A DNA stretch of 25,426 bases from a virus, in IMG/VR virus record IMGVR_UViG_3300009512_000068, positions 1-25,426 of that record. One strand, written 5' to 3'. Both the position numbers and the translations under genes were made by a program. The notes under the pieces were generated by a model that saw only the letters and a list, made by a program, of their open reading frames with translations, did no database searches and was not told the origin of the DNA. Of the stretch, positions 12,604 through 19,043 are shown piece by piece. How positions within the stretch are numbered: position 1 is the first letter of the stretch; each line of letters opens with the position of its first letter.

Positions 12604-14022
12604 ATGAAAGGACTTGTAGCTGCAAAAAGCGAAATCGATAAATCATTTCAAATGTTCGTTATTTATTCTGAACATGAAAAATACGCAAGCGATTTTGCTC
12701 CTATATTCAAATCTCATGGTTTGGGTTTTTTAGTTCCAGGTAAAAAGCAAATATATATTGACGGAGAGTCTTTAGAAGATTTGACATATGATCATTTACT
12801 TGCTATTCAAGCTCATGAAATTTCGCACTATAGACTTAAGCACAAAGGCGATTATTCTGAAAAACAAGAATTAGAAGCTGATGTGGAAGGGTATAAAATA
12901 TTAGTTGACGGTAATTATACTAAAGCAGCTGTAATACTTAGACAAAGAATAAAGGACCACTACGGTAAAAGAGGCTTAAAAATGCTTGGCGAAAATAAAA
13001 TAAATAATAATATGAAAAATATAAAAACCATAGAAGATTTTCTAAAAGAGAAAAGAGGTCTTTGGGATAACGTTCATGCTAAAAGAAAAAGAGGAGAAAA
13101 GCCTGCAAAGCCAGGAGATGAAGATTATCCAGAAGAAGATGCATGGGAAGATGCTAAAAAAAAATCTAAAGTTACTGAGGCATCTAGAGGCAAAGTCCAT
13201 AGAGCTGTAAAGAAAGGAAGCTATCCTGTAACTCTTGTTGTAATTAGCAACGGAATGGTTGTCAAGCAGAAGTTGGTCGATACTCCAGAAGCAGTTCCTG
13301 CTCATTTTAATACATTACAGAAAGAATACCCAAACGCTAATATATCGGTTGAAGATAATACTGGCAAGAGATTATTTAGCGAATCAGTTAATGAAGGTAA
13401 AATGCCAGGCAAATATATTGGTAATGACGAGATAGTTTTTATTAAAACAAAAGAGGATTCAAGAGGAGCTCAATACAGCCTATATTACAAAGGTTATGAC
13501 ATTGATGCAGGCGGTCAATCATTTGGCAGCGAAAAGGAACTAAAAGCATTTGCCAGTAATTACATACTCTCAAATCAATGGTATAATAAACTAAAACATA
13601 AAGATGCTAAACCTTTACCAGAATCAGTTAATGAAGGATTACCACCTGGGTATTCTAAATTTTTAGTTAGCCTACAAACACTTATAGGGGATATAGCTCC
13701 AAATGCATGGGGAAATAAAAGCCAAATAACCCCATCATCGGTAAAGAGAGTTCATAATTCATTGAAAAAAAGGTATGGTGATGACTATGCAAAATTCAAT
13801 GACCTATTGAAAACTCAAAAAGGCCAATTCGGAAATTGGTATCTTAAAGAATCAGTTAATGAAGCAGCCTCTGTTATAAGCATGCCTGAGGCAGAGAAGG
13901 TATGGGATGCACTAGTGAAGAAGTTTTCAGATAATAAAAATGATTCTATAGAATATCTAAATAAAGATAAGTCATACAGAAATATGGCAATCATGGCTAT
14001 ATTTAGAGCAACAAAATTTTAA
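12604..14022 (+). CDS. Zinc-metallopeptidase-like domain fused to VNE-punctuated capsid-cargo polyprotein
   Basis: A 472-residue protein of two parts. Residues 1-130 carry HEISH (71-75) and downstream ELEADVEG (90-97), the HExxH plus E(x)AD pattern of M48-like gluzincins, so a zinc peptidase active site is plausible. At residue 137 (ATG 13012) a second leader begins, MKNIKTIEDFLKEKRG, matching the targeting leaders of neighbouring genes. The sequence just before it (GENKINNN) is what an A-rich intergenic leader would encode if translated, which suggests a lost stop codon and gene fusion, or a second internal start. Candidate prohead-protease sites follow at T-E|A (192), VNE|G (264), VNE|G (344) and VNE|A (420), giving segments of 72-80 residues. 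The start is 4 nt after the upstream stop. Confidence 0.65.
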   Translation: MKGLVAAKSEIDKSFQMFVIYSEHEKYASDFAPIFKSHGLGFLVPGKKQIYIDGESLEDLTYDHLLAIQAHEISHYRLKHKGDYSEKQELEADVEGYKILVDGNYTKAAVILRQRIKDHYGKRGLKMLGENKINNNMKNIKTIEDFLKEKRGLWDNVHAKRKRGEKPAKPGDEDYPEEDAWEDAKKKSKVTEASRGKVHRAVKKGSYPVTLVVISNGMVVKQKLVDTPEAVPAHFNTLQKEYPNANISVEDNTGKRLFSESVNEGKMPGKYIGNDEIVFIKTKEDSRGAQYSLYYKGYDIDAGGQSFGSEKELKAFASNYILSNQWYNKLKHKDAKPLPESVNEGLPPGYSKFLVSLQTLIGDIAPNAWGNKSQITPSSVKRVHNSLKKRYGDDYAKFNDLLKTQKGQFGNWYLKESVNEAASVISMPEAEKVWDALVKKFSDNKNDSIEYLNKDKSYRNMAIMAIFRATKF

Positions 14023-15240
14023 AAGATATATAGTAAAACAAACATAAATTTACAAAAATGAATAAATCAGAATTAAGAGCAATTATCTTAGAAGAGTTAG
14101 AGAAATCTAAGGCATCTCTTTTAACGGAAAAGTTTGCATCCTCAATTATTGGAGATATTAACAATAGACTTGATAACAGTACATCTAAAGATCTTTGGAA
14201 CTCAACTGCAAATACCTATGGTATAGCATGGGATAAAGTTAAAGACGAGCATGTTTCAACAGGCGCTAACCCAAGAAGAAATCAGTTAAACATCTTTTTT
14301 GTAGCAGCAGGAACTAGAAACCCTTATGCAGGGTCTCAATACAGGAGTTCATTTTATAGGGATGCTCTTTTAGGTATTTCAGTTGGTAAAAAAGTAATTG
14401 GATTTAGTGGAAATCATTTTTATAAAGACCCTGGCGCAACTAAAAAGAGTAAAAAAGTTAATACTGATGCAGATAATTATTCAAAAGCTGGAGTTGGAGT
14501 TGATGCAAAGGTTTGGAACTATAAAAGAATGTTAGAAGTTTCATCAGAAGTATTCTCTATTGATATAGATGCTATTCAGAACTGGAACAGAGAACTTCAA
14601 ACTCTTAGAGCTGAACAACGAGACGGAGCTACGGCAATGCAGCAGAACAATCAAATTCTTCAAGATAATAAAAATAGATACAAAGAAGCAATTAAAGTTA
14701 TTAAAGATGCTGGTGTTTCAGGTAAAGAATTTGAAATTGTAATGGAGCATTTAGCAGATGCTGAACAGATATTAACTAAAGAACTTAAACAAAAAATCAA
14801 AGACACTAGAAGAGGCATTGTTTATCCTGGATGGGATAACCCATTCCAACTAGCAGTCAATTTACATAGTGACATGGTTAAGAAGTTTGAAGACTTTCAA
14901 AGGTATGCTGTTGATGCAAAAAAAGAAGGCGGATCTTGGTATGCAAAGTATCTTACTCAAATTGCACATGACGTCAAGAAGATAAAAGTAGACTTCGATA
15001 GAAGACTCATAAAAGCAACATCACAAAAAGAACAATCAATTACTGAATCAGTAGTTAATGAAAAGAAAGCTGGGTTCGTTGCAATATATAAAGTTATGGG
15101 ACAGGAGTTTAAATTTGGTCCTTTAAAGACAGATGATAAAAAATCAATCATGGCAATGCTTAGTAATGCTATCCAAGGTGGATTTCAATTAGTAAGAGTT
15201 GTTCCTGCTGACCAAGTTAAAGAATCAGTAGTTAATGAAG
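13381..15240 (+). repeat. Dispersed repeats GAATCAGTTAATGAAG encoding ESVNE
   Basis: GAATCAGTTAATGAAG occurs exactly at 13381-13396, 13621-13636 and 13849-13864 in one gene. A version with an added GTA codon (GAATCAGTAGTTAATGAA) occurs at 15045 and 15222 in the next gene. All are in frame and encode ES(V)VNE. More diverged equivalents encode ESKINE (E465) and KAVNE (E502) of the second protein. Near-identity in DNA suggests recombination or duplication of whole segments at these junctions. Confidence 0.85.
14027..14035 (+). promoter_or_regulatory. Candidate TATATA promoter box
   Basis: TATATAGTA lies 5 nt after the stop of the polyprotein gene and 22 nt upstream of the next ATG, within a 35-nt A-rich gap. 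It is a weaker match to the recurring TATATAA box. Confidence 0.3.
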
Positions 15241-15737
15241 CTGCATCATTAGTAGATGAGGTAACAGGTAAAGCTGTTAAATTACCTTATAAGACTAAAG
15301 ATTTTAGAGGAGACCCTATTAAAGTTACCGGTTTTAGAGAACCTCATAAATCAAGTTCTTCTGGTAGAATACAGACAGATCGAGGTGAGTTTTTCCCAGG
15401 AGTAGCTGGAGTTAAGATCGTTGGACATCAATTTGAATCTAAAATAAATGAACGCAACGCTTTCTTAGGAGCAAGAGCTAAAGCAATTGAAGAAGATTTA
15501 GAAGAGTTTGAATTTAATGGTAAAACTTACCCAGTAACTAAATCTAAAAAAGCAGTTAACGAAGATTACATTGAAACAATTGATGGCAAGGGAGACATTG
15601 GAGCAGGTCTTGAACTTATTGAAGAAGCTTGGCTTGATTGGGGTAGAGGACCAATGACGGAGCCAGGTGATATAAAACCAGCAGCAAAAGAATTAATTGG
15701 TTATATTAATAATTGGTTAAAGAAAAACATTAAATAA
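14058..15737 (+). CDS. Large putative internal head polyprotein with VNE sites
   Basis: A 559-residue protein. It begins MNKSELRAIILEELEKSKAS followed by L-L-T-E|K (24), a second leader type of amphipathic helix ending in Glu. Residues 25-335 form one long segment with a beta region (NQLNIFFVAAG, ALLGISVGKK) and a coiled coil (about 180-260). Then come candidate sites VVNE|K (335), VVNE|A (394), KINE|R (465) and VNE|D (502), cutting the C-terminus into segments of about 59, 71 and 37 residues, plus a 57-residue end containing YINNWLKKNIK. Packaging with and cleavage by the prohead protease are inferred. No enzymatic motif is recognised. A terminator follows. Confidence 0.6.
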   Translation: MNKSELRAIILEELEKSKASLLTEKFASSIIGDINNRLDNSTSKDLWNSTANTYGIAWDKVKDEHVSTGANPRRNQLNIFFVAAGTRNPYAGSQYRSSFYRDALLGISVGKKVIGFSGNHFYKDPGATKKSKKVNTDADNYSKAGVGVDAKVWNYKRMLEVSSEVFSIDIDAIQNWNRELQTLRAEQRDGATAMQQNNQILQDNKNRYKEAIKVIKDAGVSGKEFEIVMEHLADAEQILTKELKQKIKDTRRGIVYPGWDNPFQLAVNLHSDMVKKFEDFQRYAVDAKKEGGSWYAKYLTQIAHDVKKIKVDFDRRLIKATSQKEQSITESVVNEKKAGFVAIYKVMGQEFKFGPLKTDDKKSIMAMLSNAIQGGFQLVRVVPADQVKESVVNEAASLVDEVTGKAVKLPYKTKDFRGDPIKVTGFREPHKSSSSGRIQTDRGEFFPGVAGVKIVGHQFESKINERNAFLGARAKAIEEDLEEFEFNGKTYPVTKSKKAVNEDYIETIDGKGDIGAGLELIEEAWLDWGRGPMTEPGDIKPAAKELIGYINNWLKKNIK

Positions 15738-15763
15738 TGTAGCAATACAATATATAATAATTG

Positions 15764-15792
15764 AAAGGTCTGAGAATTCTCAGGCCTTTTTT
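15764..15792 (+). terminator. Terminator after internal-head cassette
   Basis: AAAGGTCTGAG (15764-15774) pairs with CTCAGGCCTTT (15779-15789), an 11-bp stem with one G-U pair and loop AATT, then a six-T run. A TATATAATAATTG box abuts it on the 5' side (15751-15763), so any transcript begun there would be terminated at once. Confidence 0.88.
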
Positions 15793-15831
15793 GTCTAAAC
15801 ATACTTGCCAGTAAACAAAAGAAGAATTGGC

Positions 15832-15840
15832 TATATAAAT
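15832..15840 (+). promoter_or_regulatory. Candidate TATATAA-type promoter box
   Basis: TATATAAAT lies 18 nt upstream of the ATG at 15859, after the terminator. Same box class as at 6189, 11399, 18999 and 20974. Confidence 0.4.
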
Positions 15841-15858
15841 ATATAACAATTAAACGAT

Positions 15859-16119
15859 ATGCAAGACTTAAATGAACTGGTACAGGGCCAAAGGCCTTCT
15901 CTGTTAAACGACCAAGAATTCGAATTATTTATTGAAATATATGTAGATGCTTGCTATTCAGGAAGTCGTAAGGGTCAAGCATATATGAATGCGTTATCAC
16001 AAATAAGGCCTGATCTTTACGAAGAAGTTACGAGGTGTGATTTCAGAGATTGTTTCTACGTAGATGAAAATATATTAAATCTAATTAACTATTTAAACGG
16101 AAAAGCATGGAAAATATAA
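15859..16119 (+). CDS. Small hypothetical protein (86 aa)
   Basis: An acidic, mostly helical protein starting MQDLNELVQG, with EFELFIEIYVDACYSGSRKG and RCDFRDCFYVDENILNLINY as its most distinctive parts; three cysteines are present. No signal peptide, membrane segment or catalytic motif is evident. It overlaps the next small gene by 13 nt and begins a transcription unit leading to the glycosyltransferase. Function unknown. Confidence 0.6.
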   Translation: MQDLNELVQGQRPSLLNDQEFELFIEIYVDACYSGSRKGQAYMNALSQIRPDLYEEVTRCDFRDCFYVDENILNLINYLNGKAWKI

Positions 16120-16226
16120 ATAAACCAACAATAAAAGGAATCAAGGAGGCTATAAGGTTATTAAAGCTGGAACCTCAAACACCCGGAATTAAAATAATAA
16201 TTCAAAAACTTCAACAGTTAATATAA
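16107..16226 (+). CDS. Very small hypothetical protein (39 aa)
   Basis: It begins MENINKPTIKGIKEAIRLLK inside the end of the previous gene and ends QKLQQLI with TAA immediately before the glycosyltransferase ATG (no spacing). It is basic and helical. The tight tiling, filling exactly the space between two genes, argues that it is translated. Function unknown. Confidence 0.45.
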   Translation: MENINKPTIKGIKEAIRLLKLEPQTPGIKIIIQKLQQLI

Positions 16227-17096
16227 ATGAAATTATTCATAACACTATTGACTCACCACAATTTGCCATCTCTAAAAAGACTAGTAAATTCAGTAGAGAA
16301 TCAATACCCAGAAAGTTATCTTGATGTTGAAACAGTAATTGTAGTAAATACATTAAGCGATGATTATTATCAATCAGTACTTAATGAAAACTTTTCATTA
16401 AGGGTAATACGAACTGAAAGCAATGGTAAGTGTGGCCTAGGCAAAAATTCATGTAGAGATTTATTTTTGAAAAGTGATGCCGACTTCTTGTCTCAGATTG
16501 ATGGAGATGATATTATATACCCCACGTTCTTACAATCAATTGCTCAGCATATTAAGCATTACCCTAATATCGATGCGTTAGGTATAGCACCATCCGAGCT
16601 TCTTGCTACTTATGATACAGGAGGACATAGTTTTCGATGTGGTGAGAATGATGAGTTTTGGGGATGCGTGTGGGGAATATCTTTAGTTAAAAGGCCTGAT
16701 CATGGTCCAGGGAGAGGTAGCTGGATAGATCACCCAAAGCCAGAGGGATTTGATAGGATAATATTACAAAGTAAATTAAGCGCTGTCATCAGAATGGATG
16801 AAGATATCACAATAGGCGACGATTTCATATATTCTTACCAGCTACTAGCTGAGCACCAAAAAAGAAACCTAAGATATTTTATCACGATGTCCAGCGATCT
16901 TTATGTAACTGATCGTACTTTTACAAATACAATAATACACGAATACGGACATTTACCATACGCTGAGGAAATGAAAACAAAAGCGATGCAGCATGTAAAT
17001 ATCAACAGATCTAGTCTAGAAGAATTACCTGTTATCTTTAATGACCTTTTGATAACACATCAAGAAAAGGCAGAATTTCTAAAGAAAATCTTCTAA
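16227..17096 (+). CDS. Glycosyltransferase family 2-like protein
   Basis: A 289-residue GT-A fold protein. It opens with a strand MKLFITLLTHHN and a helix LKRLVNSVENQ; a second strand VETVIVVNT follows, then GLGKNSCRDLFLKSDADFLSQIDGDD. The DGDD gives the DxD nucleotide-sugar/metal motif. A later acidic EDITIGDDFIY could provide the catalytic base. Phage enzymes of this type may modify virion glycoproteins, host surface sugars or modified DNA bases; the sequence does not tell which. No membrane segment is seen. It is coupled to two tiny genes upstream and followed by the third 79-bp element. Confidence 0.75.
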   Translation: MKLFITLLTHHNLPSLKRLVNSVENQYPESYLDVETVIVVNTLSDDYYQSVLNENFSLRVIRTESNGKCGLGKNSCRDLFLKSDADFLSQIDGDDIIYPTFLQSIAQHIKHYPNIDALGIAPSELLATYDTGGHSFRCGENDEFWGCVWGISLVKRPDHGPGRGSWIDHPKPEGFDRIILQSKLSAVIRMDEDITIGDDFIYSYQLLAEHQKRNLRYFITMSSDLYVTDRTFTNTIIHEYGHLPYAEEMKTKAMQHVNINRSSLEELPVIFNDLLITHQEKAEFLKKIF

Positions 17097-17111
17097 GTAT
17101 CAGAAGCAATC

Positions 17112-17190
17112 AAATTGTTAATAACTTTTTGAAAATAAGTGCATCCGGATTTTTTATTTCGTGCATAAAGTGTTATATTTATACTATAAC
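17112..17190 (+). promoter_or_regulatory. 79-bp repeated intergenic element, copy 3 (probable promoter)
   Basis: Nearly identical to copy 4 over its first 53 bases (AAATTGTTAATAACTTTTTG through TTTTTTATTTCGTGC), then differs (ATAAAGTGTTATATTTATAC) before regaining ACTATAAC. It sits 15 nt after the glycosyltransferase stop and 15 nt before the ligase ATG. ATCCGGAT in its middle is a perfect palindrome in this copy only. Confidence 0.7.
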
Positions 17191-17205
17191 AAACAAACAA
17201 AAACT

Positions 17206-18492
17206 ATGCAAGAACCATTAAGAGACCTACAGTCGTTCGTAGATTTATCAAATCAATCTAACTCGAATACTGATAAAAAGCAAGCTATAGAATACTATGC
17301 CTCTAACGAAAACGTTAAATCACTACTAAGATATACTTACGATACATTTAAGCAATATGGAGTTTCATCTGCAAATTGCAAGAAGAATTCTGATCTACTT
17401 GGCCACTCAAATACTTATGGCAGTATTTTTACTCTATTGGATGACCTGGCAAATCGAGTTTGTACAGGACATACCGCAATTGCAAATGTTAACAGATTCA
17501 TCTTAGAGAATAGACAATATGAGGATCTCATTTGGAATATTATTGATAGAAACCTTAAGACAAGGTCAACTATCTCCATGATTAACAAGGTGATCCCAGG
17601 ACTTATACCTACGTTTGATGTAGCTTTAGCTTCTAAATATGAGCCTAAGAATTGTGATTTTGAAAACGAGGAATGGTTAGCATCTAGAAAATTAGATGGA
17701 GTACGATGTATTATTAGAAAGCGAGGCGGATATGTTAATGCATATTCAAGAGCAGGAAAAGAATTCCTAACTTTACAAAAAGTTTTAGACGACGTATCTA
17801 TGTTACCTGGTGACTTTGTTTTAGACGGAGAAATTTGCTTGATGGATAAAGATGGAAATGAAGATTTTCAAGGTATTATGAAGCAGATTAAAAAGAAAGA
17901 TTTTACTATGGATAATCCTAGATTTGTTATATTTGATTATTTAACATTAGATGAGTTTGATACTAAAAAAGGTACTACAAAACTAAATGATAGACATCAG
18001 AATCTTCAAGGATTTGATTTAGATTCTACTGCTACTTTAACACTATTAGAACAGCATCTAATAGAAGATGAACGACAATTATTAAGTATGATCGCAGATG
18101 CTGAATACCAAGGATATGAAGGAGTGATGTTAAGAAAGAATATTGGATATGAGGGTAAAAGAAGTAAGAATCTTCTAAAATGCAAAAAGTTCTTCGATGC
18201 AGAATATAAAGTAATTGATATAGAACATGATTTCAATAGAGTTATAGTAGATGGAGTAGAAGTAGAAGAGATGATGATGAGAAACGTAGTTATAGAACAT
18301 AAAGGTAATAGAGTTTCTGTAGGAAGCGGCTTTTCTCATGAACAAAAAAGAAAGTACAACGCAAACCCCCAAGATATTATGGGTAAGACTATCACTGTAC
18401 AATATTTTGAAGAAACTACAAACCAAAACGGAACCCATTCTTTAAGATTTCCTACGGTAAAAGCAGTTTATGAAGGCAAAAGAACAATTTAA
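17206..18492 (+). CDS. ATP-dependent DNA ligase
   Basis: A 428-residue ligase that seals nicks using ATP. The adenylation motif I is RKLDGVR with the lysine nucleophile at residue 162. Other nucleotidyltransferase motifs follow: FVLDGEI (motif III), FVIFDYL, YEGVMLRK (motif IV) and LLKCKKF (motif V). The C-terminal OB-like domain contains VSVGSGFSHEQKR and IMGKTITVQYFE. Residues 1-140 form the helical N-terminal DNA-binding region, as in T4-type ligases (T4 ligase is 487 residues). The start at 17206 is used because an earlier in-frame GTG (17161) lies inside the promoter element. It acts in replication, recombination and repair alongside the nucleases nearby. Confidence 0.92.
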   Translation: MQEPLRDLQSFVDLSNQSNSNTDKKQAIEYYASNENVKSLLRYTYDTFKQYGVSSANCKKNSDLLGHSNTYGSIFTLLDDLANRVCTGHTAIANVNRFILENRQYEDLIWNIIDRNLKTRSTISMINKVIPGLIPTFDVALASKYEPKNCDFENEEWLASRKLDGVRCIIRKRGGYVNAYSRAGKEFLTLQKVLDDVSMLPGDFVLDGEICLMDKDGNEDFQGIMKQIKKKDFTMDNPRFVIFDYLTLDEFDTKKGTTKLNDRHQNLQGFDLDSTATLTLLEQHLIEDERQLLSMIADAEYQGYEGVMLRKNIGYEGKRSKNLLKCKKFFDAEYKVIDIEHDFNRVIVDGVEVEEMMMRNVVIEHKGNRVSVGSGFSHEQKRKYNANPQDIMGKTITVQYFEETTNQNGTHSLRFPTVKAVYEGKRTI

Positions 18493-18505
18493 AAATAAAA
18501 TAGAT

Positions 18506-18718
18506 ATGACAAAACCAAGAATTTATGAAGCACTTTTAGCAAGGTGTAAGGCTGACAGAATTGAAGCACTAGCAACGTTAGATGTCTACATGAGTAATCC
18601 TGTAGGAATAGGAGAACATCCACAAATAGTCGAAGAGGCTATGAAGCAACTAGAAAAATTGGCTACAGCTGAAGGTAAACTAATCGAATTAGAAAAGCAA
18701 TACGGTAATGTCGGATAA
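18506..18718 (+). CDS. Conserved small phage protein (70 aa)
   Basis: Start chosen at 18506 (MTKPRIYEALLARCKADRIE), behind an A-rich leader, rather than 18470 within the ligase. It is a helical hairpin with the motif LDVYMSNPVGIGEHPQIVEE, which I recognise as a recurrent pattern in small T4-like and marine phage proteins of unknown role, followed by a coiled coil (AMKQLEKLATAEGKLIELEK). It overlaps the next gene by 11 nt. Confidence 0.65.
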   Translation: MTKPRIYEALLARCKADRIEALATLDVYMSNPVGIGEHPQIVEEAMKQLEKLATAEGKLIELEKQYGNVG

Positions 18719-18998
18719 AATACTAAAAACCAAACAGTATAAAAAGAAGGGTTCACCTAATATTTTAGTAATAGGACCAAATACCTGGATGAATGACCCC
18801 AAAGAATACCCAGACTGGTTCGTAGACATAACAAGTTATAGTAAAAAAAGTAAAAAACAAAAAGAATCTTCGACCATTATTAAGAAAGATTTAGAAAATT
18901 ATTTACGAATGTACCTTAATAAAGGATGGGAAGAACTAGACAAAAAAGAGTATGTTGATATTTCTTCCGAGGTTGGTGAAACAAAAAAGAAAAAGTAA
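18708..18998 (+). CDS. Hypothetical basic protein (96 aa)
   Basis: It begins MSDKILKTKQYKKKGSPNIL in overlap with the upstream gene. The middle has WMNDPKEYPDWFVDI and a very basic stretch SYSKKSKKQKES, and it ends VGETKKKK. Runs of lysine suggest nucleic acid binding or an intrinsically disordered region. No family recognised. It ends just before a TATATAA box and the ribonucleotide reductase gene. Confidence 0.5.
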   Translation: MSDKILKTKQYKKKGSPNILVIGPNTWMNDPKEYPDWFVDITSYSKKSKKQKESSTIIKKDLENYLRMYLNKGWEELDKKEYVDISSEVGETKKKK

Positions 18999-19007
18999 TA
19001 TATAATA
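18999..19007 (+). promoter_or_regulatory. Candidate TATATAA-type promoter box
   Basis: TATATAATA starts right at the stop of the preceding gene and lies 36 nt upstream of the reductase ATG, in the only gap available. Same box class as elsewhere. Confidence 0.4.
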
Positions 19008-19043
19008 CTCCACTACAAATTAAACAAAATAACAAAAGCACAT

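Noticed and set aside
17117-17125. GTTAATAAC as an origin-type DnaA box
   Set aside because: It differs from the DnaA box consensus at two positions, occurs once per element and sits at gene starts in all four copies, so a promoter or operator role is more likely than an origin.
17161-17205. Upstream GTG start adding 15 residues to the ligase
   Set aside because: The GTG is the conserved GTGC block of the 79-bp element, and the added residues are translated leader; ATG 17206 is the natural start.
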